Assembly: GCA_034687125.1 (NCBI GenBank)
Contig: JAQGBZ010000038.1
Coordinates: forward strand, 186,001-250,000
Direction of reading: 5' to 3'
Length of the DNA: 64,000 nt
Source: Neelides folsomi
Taxonomy: Eukaryota > Arthropoda > Collembola > Neelipleona > Neelidae
The notes under the pieces are model-generated. The model was not told the origin of the DNA, made no database searches, and was given only the letters and a program-made list of their open reading frames with translations. A program made the translations under genes and the position numbers. This document shows, piece after piece, positions 28,101 through 43,100 of this stretch (the first letter of the stretch is position 1; each line of letters begins with the position of its first letter).

Positions 28101-31100
28101 ATGGTAAAAGTTCTTTGCAAACATATAACTCATCTCGTCTCTTTGTATTATCCAAGAAAAATATAAAATACTATCATTTTTATTGACGACTACGCAATTC
28201 GTTCATTCGACTTTTAATGAGTCTACAAAATCTTCACGGCGTTGGGACAAAAAACGCCATAATTTTTTTTAATGAAAATTCTAAGAGGACTTCGAATTTT
28301 ACTTTGCAAATTATTTCTATTTTATTACTTCCATCTGGCCTTGTCTTAAAGTTAGATATCTCGCCCAGGGAAAGAATTTATCTTATTTTATTATAGGCAT
28401 GTAAGTAAGTTACGTTGTTCCATAAAGATTTAACACCGCACTTTGGTAAAGGAAATACGAAGTGTAGGCTTTCATAATATCAGAGTCTTTTCATTTCCAG
28501 TGCAATGAGGGAGATATGTATATTGTAACGTGGAATTTAATACAACTCCGGAGCATTGTTATTGTTCATGTTCATAGGATTTTCAGGACATTGAGGAGTT
28601 TTCCCGAGAAGAAATGTTGGCTCACATGACTTGGCTTTCCGAAACTTCTGTTTCTCTTTTGATATGGACGGGAGATTAAAAGAAGGGAGTTTCATGTCAT
28701 CACCACAAAAGATCGGGTGAAGCAGGAAAGTTGATGGGTTGAAATAGGCCACTTCTTATTTTATGCTCCCTTTCTTGAACTGGCGATGAGACTTGGACCA
28801 TTATTTCATCGCGTCTCATTCACCCTGTGCATTTATATAGCTCTGAACTGCCGCTCAAAACCCCTTTCCCTTCTCTTCTTCACAACCAGACCTTCAAGTC
28901 CTCGGGTTGTTTCAAATGGGTTTGAAAATGAAATTCGTGCTGACGAGGATGCTCCCATTGTCTGCTTTGTCACAAAAACAGCTCTTGGAACTTCCTTTTC
29001 AACACTCCTTTGATTTCTCTTTAATTTCAACTTTCACTTTGTTCCTCCCGAAAGACCTCTCTTTGCTTTCCTTTGTAGTTAGTAGGATAAATAAGTCGAC
29101 AAAACTATCACACAAATTCTTTTCAACCTTTGTTGGATGGTTTTAAGTAAAAGTAATATTAATTTAATTCCTAATATTCCATTAAACTAAATTAATTATC
29201 TTTAATTTTAGTTTCGTTTGTTCTAAACGCTTAATGTAATATTATGTTTTTTAAATGGAAAATAAAATGGTAGTATTTTGAAGTAAATTACCTTAGACAA
29301 AACCATTAACTATCTGTTATATAAAATATAAGTCCTATGGTTCGGTTTCAACTTATGGGATCATTAAAATGGTTGTGAAACTCGATAAGAAAGGACAAAC
29401 CTTATAATTGAAAACCTCAAAAACAACTCTAATTGAGAGAAGAATGGGGAAAATATGACCAAATAAATTGAGCCCTGACTCCAATTTCATAAATGATTAG
29501 TTTCAATGAAGTTCCCCAACTGGTTTTGACAATAAGAGAGAAAAGAAATTTTCAATACCTCGAGTGTCACTTCTCGTTGTCCAAATAATACTTTATTTCC
29601 ATCCTATGGTGTAAAAGTGAAAAGTTCTTTCATTGTGATGATGACAAGGAAACTTGATGTGAGAAATGGTTGGTTGTGGAAGAGAACGAGGCCGAGGATT
29701 TGAACTTATCATTTCCGTTGTAGAGGAAAGTGAAGCTGGGGAAGTCTCCTCTAAATCACTCTTTTCAGTCCCTATCCGCTCTCGCACCATCCCGATCTCC
29801 AAAGTTCCTATTTAGGGGAACCCACGCAAGAGAAGTCCGGAAAACGCTGTCCGAGATCCCTTTCCTTATACATGCTCCGAGAGTATCATTATATTTCCTT
29901 TTAACTTCCACAACACCTGTGTCCGTTTTACCTTATCAACCCTAGTTCCCCGGTTGGAAGTTTGAAAAGGATCCCAAGGACTTAAGTGAAGAGGCCGATA
30001 AATTTCTCGTTATGATTGAGGGATTACGAACTTTGCAACTTTGAAGAAAAATACTTTTAATGGATCCTTAAATCTTTTCAACCCTCTTATTAAATGGGAA
30101 CTTCAGCTCTGAAACCAATACATTTAAGGAAGATAAATACAGAAAACGGAACCCCACGTTGTGGTTTGTGGGTTAACTTTTATATTAAATATTGGATAAT
30201 TTTAAATGTCCAAACTTTTGTCCATATATTTCACATCTTATCTTTCACCATTTCACCTCTGCTCTGGGGAATCTACAATCTTTGTAATACAACTAACCAT
30301 AAATATGTAACATTGGAAAATGAAGATATAAAATGTCATTTTGATGTTAGTTTTTTAAATTCAAGAGCCCGGAAATCGTCGAAATGAACCGCGAAGGATA
30401 AATGAAATAAAAATATTACCCCTCGAGTTTTTCTCCCATTTGCAGGGCCCTTCTATTGATGTTTTCAACTCAATGGTCTTTGTGAAGGTTTAAAGAAATG
30501 TTGGGTTGAAAAAATAAATTGAAGGAAACGTGTTCTTTTAGATGAATTCATGAGGCAACTCACAACGAGGTCACGTAGCATTGACAGGCTTTTCCTATTA
30601 CTTTTACATCAAGTGACATTGACAGCTTTCTTTTCATTAATGTTCAAATACTCTTCGATGACAAGAGCCTGAATTCATTTAACACTAAAACTTTCTATAT
30701 ATTTCTGTATAAAAACAATGTAAACATTAGAAAGACATTCTTTACCCCTCTTTTCTGCAATATGGAAGTTGCAAAACTTTCATTGCGTGACAAAAATTGA
30801 TTAATGCTATGAAGTTCAAAGTTGCAATTAATTTTTCCAAAGTATGAATTATAGGGTAAAAATGCAACAAAAGCCTGAACGTATTATTAAATAGTAGGTG
30901 GATAAGTTAAAAAGTAATATGTAACAATGTATCATTGACTTCATCACTTTCGTGTCTCACGTATCCGCATAATGAGCTTCTGACTTCAAAACGGCCTCGA
31001 AAGCTTCTCATTTATCATTCATGCACAAAATAACATTTTGCCCATTAAATAATATTTGATGAATAAATAGTTAGTGAAAATTAATTATTCGTTATAAATA

Positions 31101-34100
31101 TCAAAGTAGAATGTGGCAGTGGGAAAAGAAGATTAACTGTGACAATACAACACTTAAAAAGAGATTAATCATTCTCAGTTCACAATTCACAAATGTGAAT
31201 TGAAGGCTTAAAGACTCGACATTCAATTTGGAAAATGATTTAAGCATCATTGATCTTTTCACCAAGTCGATGAAATTTTGGTCCAAAGAGATAGTCCCAG
31301 ACTGAAGTGTTTAATTGAAAGCAAATTTAGAATCTCCCTGGAACTTATAGCCATTAGCAATGCTTCCATTTGCTCAGTCGTACAATGAAAATATATATTC
31401 TACTTGTCATCCCTCGAGAATGGTTTGAAGTGATAAAGTTAAGCCTATAGTTTCCAACCTATACATTTTACTTTGCTGGGCCGAGTAACTTTCTAATCTC
31501 TAATCTTAAGTTAAAGGAGGGTTAAGCCTCTCCCTTGCCAAAAGAGATAACAGAGACTTTTCCATCTCTATTTTTCTTCTTGGGATTCCCTCTCGTGTAT
31601 TGAGTTCATCTTAAAAAATGATGGTTCTTAACGATGAGCACTATAAAGTTAATTAACACATTTCTCCTTTAGATTCTGAGCGTTCCTTTGCAATTTGAAA
31701 CTTTATTTCTCTTCATCCTTAAGTACTCTTTAACATTTCTTTTAAAGATCTTTTTCCTCGATTTAAATACTAATTGCTTGCTTATAGCCCATTTAGCTTA
31801 ATTATATGGGCCTATAATGGCAAATGACTACACAAGATAAGACTTAGCTTGTAATTGTTAAAGAAAGGAGGAATTGATATATTTTATATTGGATGTACTG
31901 TAATATACCAAAATAATGAAGCTGCATTTAATCTGACAGATGATTCAATTTTCTTGTAAGTATTATTGAATTTGAGTACATTGAGACATAAAAGCTATAC
32001 TCCTCCGGTTCATATGTATTGGCACAATTCATTCGGCTTTTTACCTTCCTTTTCCAATGAATTGTGCCAATACATATGAACCGGAGGAGTACATCTATAC
32101 TTATAATCTTTTACTCATATACTAAAAGTCGCCTGTATATATATAAATCTTATTTCCTAACTTTAATCGAACTGTCAGAGGAAAAGAGTTGTCTAATATA
32201 ATTGTGCTCAACATGGGAAATGTTCCTAACTTTAGAACAAATTCTCAATTCTTGCAAATTTTCTTTAATGAAATTCCCTATAATGTACGCAGTTGGAGAT
32301 TGGACATTAATTCCAAATGAAGCGAAATGAAAGCCATCATAATCTTCTCTGAATATAATCTGAATAAAAAGAGCAAAAGATTTTAATTTTCTAAAACCAT
32401 AATTGTAGCCCAGCGTGTAATTGTCTAAAAGCACATAAAAGCATCAGGTAATATCAGCATTAATGAAATGAGCTCTTTGTAAATTAAAACAGAACCCGAT
32501 TCATCCCACTCCATTAAAATTCGCATATTAAGGTTAAACCGGATAGTTACGACCTCCGTGAGTGTTCCAAGTGGGCCTGGCAGCATTTCTGTCAAGGACA
32601 ATTGCGGAAGGACTTTGTAATATCATTAAGGCGAGTTTAAGCAGGATGAAAGTTTGGAAAGTGCGGTTAAGAAGGGAAAGCTGGTGGAGGAAAATTCCCA
32701 TTATAATTTTTTAGATCCGAGCGAAGGGCACACTGAGGGTGGTGGGAAGATGAATGGAAGAGCTCTGCGGCTTATCTCGGGTTGACTCCTAGTTAGCTCG
32801 GGGACTCCGCTTGATTGGAAGATTTCTCCGAGATACACACACACATGGGCGAGAGGACTTTTCCATTGCCACATGACAAGCTTCAGGTTGGAACGGAGGC
32901 GATGGGGAAGTTTGGAATGCCGCTGGGACAAATGCTGTGGCATCCGACACTAAAAGAAAAATTACCCTCTCACTCCGCCACTGATCCCTTAATATCTCAA
33001 CTTGGGGCTGAAGAGGAAAATAAAGCAGGCTAAATACCTCCCTTAACTTCAAATTACCTTCTCACAGTTTACAAATACCCATATTGTATGTAAATATTGA
33101 TCCTCTGATTTGAATCTCCATGCATTAGTATCGCATCACTGAATCAATATGGGCGATCTTTCGCTTCTAGGGTTTCATTCAAATTGGGAAAAATCCAATA
33201 GCTTTTCTTCTCCACGTTGGGTGAATATTTTAATTTAAAATCAAACTTATTTATTGCACATATTGAGACTAACTTTTACCAAGTTTAGAGACTAGATAAA
33301 GAAACTTAAATAGGTACATAATATGTACCTATGTCTATGTATGTTATACTACATATACGAGGGCTGAGTTTAATCAACTTATACCCCCATATATAGTATA
33401 CGTAATATTATTATGTATAAAAATATCTGTATGGTATTTCTAATTAAAAAATGAAGATTGGATTAAATGAATCGTGAGTAAATATTCTAGCTTAGCAAAA
33501 GACAGCATGGATTTGGATTCATAAATGCACAGGATGTGAAAGGGACGACACGTTTAAAATGAATTGAAGGATGATTTGAGAGAGATGGAAGGATTGTGGA
33601 AGTGGAAGTATAGGAAATTAAGCATTGGGCGTTTCTCCTATGATGGCGCTGTGTTGAAAAGCGTATTTTTCCCTTTCACATCCTGTGCATTTATTTCGCG
33701 CAAAGCGCCTTTCCAAAATCTGTCACAAAATCGGTTGCCACGTCCGACCTGAGATAGTTAGGACCACCAATTTTTTGGTGAATTTTCTTCATATTATAGT
33801 TAACAAAAATAAATTGTGACTAGCTTCCTATGTCCGGCTGGGGGGCTAATATCCCGGGGGTATAAGTTGATTAAACTCAGCCCTCGTATATGTAGTGTAC
33901 GTATGGAACTTATATAGGTATTTATGCATTCACATTCACTTATTTTGGAATGAGATTTAACTCTTTTGTACGAATCCAAATCCATGCTGTCTTTTGCTAA
34001 GCTAGAATATTTACTCACGATTCATTTAATCCAATCTTCATTTTTTAATTAGAAATACCATACAGATATTTTTATACATAATAATATTACGTATACTATA

Positions 34101-37100
34101 TATGAAAAATATCTACATAAGTTAAGTATCGTAATACTAATATGTAAGTGTGTAATACTAATATATAGTACCGTATTGTATGTACATTAATATACATTTT
34201 TTTTATATTTCTACATTTAAGTTAGTGAAAAATGAATCGATTTCAAGAGAAAGAAAAACTTTTCCGAATAATCAGTTCTTATTTCAGCTAATTAAATCGG
34301 ACGAAAAAGAAATTTGCATAATTACCTCTAGGGACTAATAAGAATTTTCCAATTTGCCTCCTACTTTTTAAACTTTCTGAACGTATTAAGCATTTGGGAA
34401 AGGAATTTACATTTTACATTCTAACATGTGGGGCAATATCCATGTATATTTTATAAGATCCTTGAATTTTACTACGCCCTTTTTAAATATTTGTGTTTAT
34501 CCAACTTTAAACATTACCGAGATATTTGATCTTACAATTAAAATCACATTATTACGGGTTTGTGCTAAGATAGCATGAAATTACAAGGAACAAACTTTTC
34601 CACTTTTCTTTTAAAAGAATATCAAGCCCTTGAGCATAAACATAAAAGAAACCAAATTTGAAATTTCACCAAGATATTTTTAAAAGTTTTAACATCCACC
34701 TTTGACCAGTCTACCAATTATTCATAAGGCTAAAACAGGCATTTTGATATACACTTTTTGTATACCTTACAAGTATTACGCGTTACTTTGAGAGAATTAC
34801 GAAGGACACATTTCTTGAATTTTAAAATAGGAAGTGACAGAAATAAATAAAAGAAAACTTGAAGTGAAGGATTTATGCTTTTAAAGTCAAGAAAGGGTTT
34901 TATAGACCTACAATATTTAAGCTTTCGGGGAATCGGGTTCACAACAAAGATTTAAACTTGTCTAACTTTCTGGAAAACCTGAACTGCGGGAGTTATTTAA
35001 CAATCGTTTTTTTACATTTTACTTCATTTCCTTTAGTTTTCACTTCAAGAGTTATTAGGATATGAGAAGAACCCAGAAAAACCGAATATACGGATAATAG
35101 ATAATGTATAAGGATTTATATAAAAGAAAAAATGTCCAGAGTGCAGATACCTTTAAGTGTATAGAATTGAATATAAGTATTTTTGTATAAGGATATATGA
35201 ATTGAATATATGAGGATGAAGATAAGAATACAAAGGTTAAATCTTTTTCTTTCACTCCGATGCATTTCGAAGTCTCAGCCAAATTTTTACATATACCATA
35301 TGTAGCTCCAAGTTATTTTATCATGCATTTATGTAGGTGAAATAAAATGTGAGAGCATTAGAATAAGAAAGGAATGGAGTTTCACCATCCCAAAACCAAA
35401 GGTTCCAAGATAAACTTTGGAGTTTGAGAGAAGAATAACTGGGGCCCTTTACCTTCCTCCCTTTAAGTCAATTCCTCTTATCTTCTATTGAACGAAAATG
35501 GCTATCGGCTTAAACACATGTTTCTTATAAATTCCCTTCAATATATTATGTTTCCCACTTTAACCCGAGAGGTGTTTTCTTTGAATTGCCAACCTTCCTA
35601 AAAGTGATAGATCATTCTTTCGCTTCACTTGCATACTTAAAGCTTTTCAATTTATATCTTTGGGTGATGTATAGCATGTACACTGATATGTGTATGAATG
35701 TATCAAAGGTTGAGGGGAAAAGAAGTTAATTATTCCAGTACAACGCCCATTCCACATTAATCTTATTTATGAATCATTATATAAATATTTCCGAATAAAT
35801 GAACTGTTCAAATCTTGCTTAAGTAATTTTAATGTCGCAATTTAATAATTAAACTTAAATAAATCACAAACAAATGTTTTATATAATGCGGTTTGAGACT
35901 CATTTGGTGCATAAATCTTTGGTATTAAGTTATCATGCCTTATTAAGTATATGGTTGAAGTTTTTGAATAATAATAATAAACGATGGAAAAGTTTAAATG
36001 GTAAATGTTAAAATAATATTCAATATAGGATTTCTGGAATCCCCCACCACATCCAATAAAAAGTTCAAAGAATTGGCATTAAAGAACAATAGTGGTAATA
36101 TTTAGGTTGACTGCGTCCCTGAAGAGGAAGCATACTATAATAATGCGAAGAAGAAATAATAAAGCCAAGTGTGAAAATGCCGCTGGAGAGAGCAGATTGA
36201 GACCTGGAAAAATAACCAAGAGAGATGAAAGTAGCTGAAGATGAAACAACTTTTCCCCCCAACTTCCCAACTCAACTCGAGAAAGTCGAGAAGGTATTGC
36301 ATCCACAAGGTAGATAAAAATGAAGAGTTGTGTGGATCGCCTCATTTTATTTCTCTCCTCATCGACTGGGAGAAAACTCTGTTTGCAGATTTGTATTTCT
36401 TTAAAGGGAGAAGGTGAGTTTAGTAAATCCATCTGCTCTTCCAACTTCATGGAAAAAGGAAATAAATAGTTATTCAAAGAAGAACCATTTTACCCTTTTT
36501 ATAAACTCCATTTTATATGAATATCTTATAGGACGATCTTCCACTCCGATCGTATATAACTGACTGACTTTGAGTACTTAATCTTTCACAGAGATGGAAA
36601 TTCGTGTCTCTGCCTATCAAAACATTTATTTAGGCTTCACCCTTGGAATATTCACTTTTGAGGAATATAAAATATGCCTATGTCAAGTATGTAAGTTGGA
36701 AATAAGATAGGAAAGTATTTGGGAAATATGGGGAATATATGAGACATTTGCTGGTATTTGGATTTGAACACGTTGGAATATTAAATATAAAAGGATGAAA
36801 AACCATCTGAGTCAGTCAGAAGCTTCTTTCATCCGTCTCTTTTGATCTCTCAATCAACTTCTATTCACTCACACTTCTAAGAATGACGATATTTATGCCC
36901 ATAGATAATATGATGGAAAATTTTTGATCTTCAGAGATCCAAAATTATAAACTTCGTAGAGGTATTAGTTTAATGTGTGGGATGGTTAGTATACTAAATA
37001 AGTTGCTGTTTTAATAAGTTGCCTATTTTAGTGATGATGTGATGAATGTATTTTATATTTATCATTCTGCTAAATGAAATGTTTGATAATGTAATTTCTT

Positions 37101-40100
37101 AAAGGGCAATTTTTTGAGTTAGATCAATGGATGAAATTATTCCATTATCAAGTTTCCAAACTTTGAATCATGATTGAATTTCAAGGGTTGAATTTATAAA
37201 TTTTAATTTTAGAAGTTTCAAGCCATGAACTCGTTTTTATTGGTTTTTTCCTAAAAAGTCTAACCATATCCATTATGCTCTACAAAAGGAAAAGTAGTTT
37301 AAATCCTATTATCACTTTGCAACACATTTTTATAACTTGTGTTGATTTTATAGCTACCAAAAGGGAAAAAAAGCAAAGAGAAGAAAATGGCAAACTTAAT
37401 TTCTTCTTCTTCGACATTATAATGAAATGAAGTGAACTTTTTGAATTGATCATAAAAGTGAATAAGGCGGTTATGTAGAATCCAATAAAATATGTAACCT
37501 TTTAAAGTAGGCACCATTCTGGTTTTGACACTTTAAAATTCAGACGCGAAAGTGATTCTTAAAAGCTTTCTTTATTAGATTTTCCCCTCATTTTAGGCAA
37601 CAAAAATACCAGATGACGCTTGAAAGACAGGGCTCTTCAGATGCGAACTCATCTTCAGATTTTGCAATTTCATAAATTCATTTCGAAAGTTTAGAATACA
37701 TACCAGATAAATATTAATACGTAACATACGATACATAAAAGGCATTTAAGATGGTTAGAAATATATACGCAAGCCTTTAAATTTTGTAGGTGTCTTATTG
37801 TATATGAGAATAATGAATATAATTAACACACATATAAATAATATTTCTCAAGTTGTGGAAGTGCAGACAGCTCCCTACTTCAAGCTTCATTGTCTAATTG
37901 GGAATTATTTCTGAGAACTGAGATAATTCCCTAACAGAAACGTTTTTTGGTTTTCCATCGAATACTTACTATTTACATAGCCTGAATTCCTAATTTGTCG
38001 TGTGTACAATATATGTTAATATCATTCTTAATAGAATACAAAAATTCAATTGTGACAGTTGAGAAAAATTAGGTGATTGAAACACTCAACAGTTTCAACT
38101 TATATTTTAAAACTCGCAAACAATGATTAAATAAAAATTTGGATATCAAGGCGTCAATTTGCGAAATTTTTTCATCTATTGTAATTCCAATGTCAAACTT
38201 TCATAAGAAACGCTGTCTGAATTCAGTCCATTGATATTTGATTATTGATAAAACATTAGCTTCGTATCCAACATGCTAAAATATTAAACTCATCATAAAA
38301 GCAGTATAGATAAAATTCATATTAAGGTAAAATACATTTGATGTCCTCGAATTTGCTTGTTCTTTCACTAATGCCTCGGTATGCCTATTGAAAGCATCAA
38401 TCATTTTATTTCTCCGACACGGAAAGATTTAATATTTGAAATGAACACTCTCTGGGCTCATATCCACTTATCCACTTCGTGCCTATTCAAGCTTTCATCT
38501 TTGCTAATAAACATCGAATTTCAGTTACGAGGAAAGTTCCCCCTTCACACACGAATCCGCCCATCAAGGCAATTTAATTTATGTAAATGCTAACTACATG
38601 CGTACTTGAATCTCAACAAGAGCACTTTACATGCTACCAAATATTCAACCAACTTTGGTTTTGCCATAAAGATAAATTTCACAGCACGAATAAATATAGC
38701 TTTATTTTTAGCGATTGAATAAATTGCCCACAATTTCTGGTTTCCATTTTATCGAAAAGTCATTAGCTGGGAAAGTTGTGAAAATTTTATACAAGAAGTG
38801 CCCTTGGGAGATTACTTCCACTTTTTCCTATTAAGGCCTTCCTCTATATTAATGGCATTATGCCGAGATGAGCTCTAAATTAAAAATTTCTAAGTTTGAA
38901 AACTTCCTAATTGAATTATACAATGGAACTTCCAGGCTTTGGTTTTATAGTATTATTTATCTTAATTTTTATAATGTTTATACTTCACCCACGCAAGCGG
39001 TTGCGATATAAAATTTTCTAATTACATGTATTTCCATATTTGTAGTATGTACATGTATTTCTGTATTCTGTATTTTCGTATTCATAATTCATTGAATTTA
39101 AAGTAAAAATGAATAAATTCACCTTAAAGTGAAATAATGCCCAAATGTGGGACATAAAGTTTTATTAAGTTGAATTTAAATACATGGCTTTAAAAAAGAA
39201 TGCAATTTTCACAAAGAGTCTTTGAAGGATAATATTATAAGTTAAAGGGAAAAAGTGACATCAAAGAACACTATTAAGTTGCATTAATTTAATGTGATTA
39301 AGATCCTTGGGAGCCCGGGAGAGGAAACCACTCACTCTGCCCTTAGATGAACCAGAAAGGCCGTTTTATTATGAGAGACCTTCTGGCAAAGTCTGAAACA
39401 AATGGTTCAGTTCAAAGGCAAAGGGCTATTAAGCGTAATGCGATGTAAAATGGTTGGAGACTCATATGAAAGAGAAGGACAGCTCTGTCAAGCATTATCT
39501 TTGTCATCAAAGGAATACCGGGCGATAAATTAAGGTTGAAATAACCATGAATTCAAATCATTTGATTAAAACTTTACTCATTTTATTCCATTAATTGAAT
39601 AGCATTGAGAAAATTGGGACACTGAATTGAAAAGGGTATTCTATTTTGACAAAATTATCCACCTCCAATGGGAAAATTCACTAAAATAAAAAGGATCCTT
39701 TACCCTTTTATTTAAACTACAGATGTAGATATGTATGGCATATTGGTATTGGATATTAATACATCGTAAAAAGGTAGGGTTAGTAAATACAATGCTTCAT
39801 GTAAATAAATATATTATGAATTATGTACTAATACTACCCGAGCAAGTATGTGTTGGCCAAATGAGTTGGCTCGCCTACCCTCCTCTCATTTCATCCCTTT
39901 ACTAGCGAATCTTTAAAGAATAGGAAAGGAAGGTAGGTAAGCGAACCAACTCATTTGGCCAACACATACTTGCTCGGGTAGTAAATACCAATGGTACAAT
40001 ACGATACTATTTTTGTGCAAAGGGGTTATGGAAAAATAAGGAATAAAGTAAAATATATTTTTGTTTTTTCTACGAATCCGGCCTTATGTCTCATTTCGGA

Positions 40101-43100
40101 AAAGTTTTTTGTTAGTAGATCCGGAGGAAACACATTAGTTAATACTTTTAAATGGAACTGGAGGATTTATTTTACTTAAATTTAATCTCTTGTCCTAAGT
40201 ACGCATATGAACATAAAGCCATACCAATGATACTTATTTGTTTATGATGAACATAAGTATAACTATTAATTGTAATTACTTGGGTTAAAACCTACCAAAT
40301 AGAAACTTATATGATATATATGTTATACTCCAATTCCATACATTAAACACGCATACGATAAAAGATGCAGGAAACCAAAAAGGGTCCAGACTTCGTCTTG
40401 CTTACAAATTGTTAAACCTCAGTTGTAGAGGAAGGAAGCGGGCGGCCGAATTAATTTCCGAGCCATGAAATTTATTTAAGGGTTAAAGAGCTCAATCCCT
40501 CTGAAGAATTAAAACCAAAGGTCTTTCCAATTTTATACAAGAAAAGATACAAGAAAAGTCTCATGAAAATCAAGTTAATTCACTAGCTTCTCCACAATGC
40601 TGGTCCATATATGACAAAGCGAATCATTTAATTATCAAAAGGCTCCTCGGGAAATTATCATGAAAACTTTCCCGAAACTTCATCAAATTTTAATGTCGCG
40701 GCGGAGTTTAAGAACCGAAGCATTAACGATAGACAAACTCATACAACTTTCCCCGATCCGTCCTATAAATAACACAAGTGGGAAGTGGAAATTGTCTTCG
40801 ACACATCCATAAACATTTCAGAGATAAGAAATATAATATGAAGGTGTATCCAAGAGTGTATATATGAACAATTGGAATCTCTTCTCACCGGAACCATAAG
40901 TTTTTAATCAGGGTTATCTATGCCTATCAAAGAGTTATGGAACTGTGGGAAGTTGGTGATGATAAGAAACACCCGAACAACAAACCCAAGAGAAATGAGT
41001 TATGCCAGCGAGGAAACGATGAGCGCTTAGAAAGGCCATAAGGAGAGGAGATGCATAATACATATTACATAATTTATTTGGAACTTTCTTCACATCCCTG
41101 GCGCTTTTATCCTCTTGGAAAAATTTGATACAATTTTCCGGATGAGCTGAAGGGACCGGAGCAAAGCTCCATTATTCATCATAATAGCATTTTTAATATA
41201 TTGTCTATTACATGGGGAGGAATATGAATAAGGGAGAATTTCCTAATTTTAACCCGGGGCCTCCTCGTCTCGTGTACCAATTTCGCACCGTCTTCAACTT
41301 GTGAATATGAATGAGGGAAACGGTCTTCTTTCTCCCAACAAGGACCTTGCCGATTCAAGGAGACCCGAGCGGGAATTTGCCCCTGGCTTTCCATCGTTTT
41401 ATGAGTCACATTTCGGCATTTATCCTCTTCTTTATACTGAATATGGCAGTCACCAGGCATATCGTTCTCAAACCCATCCGTTCAAAACCGAGGACTCAAA
41501 TTTTATATTTCTTTATTACTTGTCCTACTTAATCGGTCTCTTGGGTTCATCACAAATCTCTGAGAAAGTCGATTTCAAATCCAATAAAATCCCGTCCTGC
41601 TTTCTCATCACATTGCTTCAGAAGAAAATTCCTCTTTTATAAATACCAAGTGCCATTGCGTTATCACACAGCTCGGATTATCTCTTTACGTAAACAATCC
41701 ATGTGCTCAGAATTACTCAAAGCCAGCTTCAAAGAAGAGCTTACACGCGTCTCATAATATTTTTATAAAATCATTACATTGCTGCTTCCTACTCACGAAA
41801 TAGAGTATATTGTATATTTAACAGATGGTCAATCAAAGACCCAATTTCCAAGCTTTGAAATGACGATAGAATGATGCTTCATATCATATTTTTATTATGA
41901 ACAAATATTCAATCCCTCGTTGAATTTATTATTATAAACTAACTACCTAATATACATAGATTTTTAAAATATACCTGTATAGTATTTGTGTTTGAGATAT
42001 TAAAGTATATGGTAAAATACAAAATATGTACTTATGAAAATTGGAAATAATATTCCACTGTAAGTCATCAGTCATCATCAAAGATGCTACTGCTTATTAT
42101 AAACTCTAATAACACTAGCGTAGAATTCAAAATTTCAATAAGTTTAGTGTTTGCAAAATCATGAATTTTCGCCAACATCTCTCAGTTGAAGCCACAGTGT
42201 CACATCTTCACGTTACACCCATAACGTTTAAAATCTTTTAAGACTTTTATTCACATTCAGTAAAATTTCAGCATTTTATTTTTGATCCCTGGAACATTAA
42301 TTAAATATTTATGATGAATTCAACTGTATGATCAATGATAACCACTTTATGTACTCCTCCGGTTCATATGTATTGACACAATTCATTCGGCTTTTTACCT
42401 TCCTTTTCCTTGGCTCGGCTTTTGAGTGCAGAGTTCATTTTTAATTAATCTGGCACTTGTATTATTTAAAAACTTTATTTTAATCAAGTTAATTAATTCT
42501 TCTGGTGTTTTTTTACCTTTTCCCATTTATAAAAGATAATTGTGAGGAATCACAAGGAAAAGAGAAAATGAGAGGAAGGTAGGCCGAGCCGTGCCAATAC
42601 ATATGAACCGGAGGAGTAAATGTAAAAAATTAGCTAATCCGGTGACTATCTTTTACATACATATTGGGAAATGTATTAATATCAATTTTTTATTTAAGCT
42701 TGCAATACCTCCCAGCATTTTAATTTTCCAATAAATTTTAATTCCGAGTTCGTCGGCTGTAAAGTATTAAACGCGAACAAGCTTTCCGAATTTAAAATTT
42801 CCCATTTGAAAATACCTTGAGACTTATTCTAACGATTCATATGCAAATATCCTAATATCTCTGAATTGATCCCATCTGGAAGTGAATAAAATTGCCATCA
42901 GTAAGCACGGACACACATAAATTCCATTTGTGCTTAAAATTCAAATATGAATTTGTCTCGTAAAAACATTTTGCATATATTTCCATATAATGTAAATATG
43001 TTGAACGAATCACACGTGTTTAACATTAGTTCTGTTTTGGTTCCAGTTTCAAGGAAGGATTCCCATTTAAGTAGATTACGTCCGATAATTCCTTTACTAT

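Noticed and set aside
36079-36477. Minus-strand open frame of 132 codons in the receptor intron
   Set aside because: No recognisable domain, no matching splice sites and no conserved motif; likely chance.
41179-41642. Overlapping open frames on both strands
   Set aside because: Less AT-rich patch; overlapping frames on both strands without motifs point to composition, not coding.
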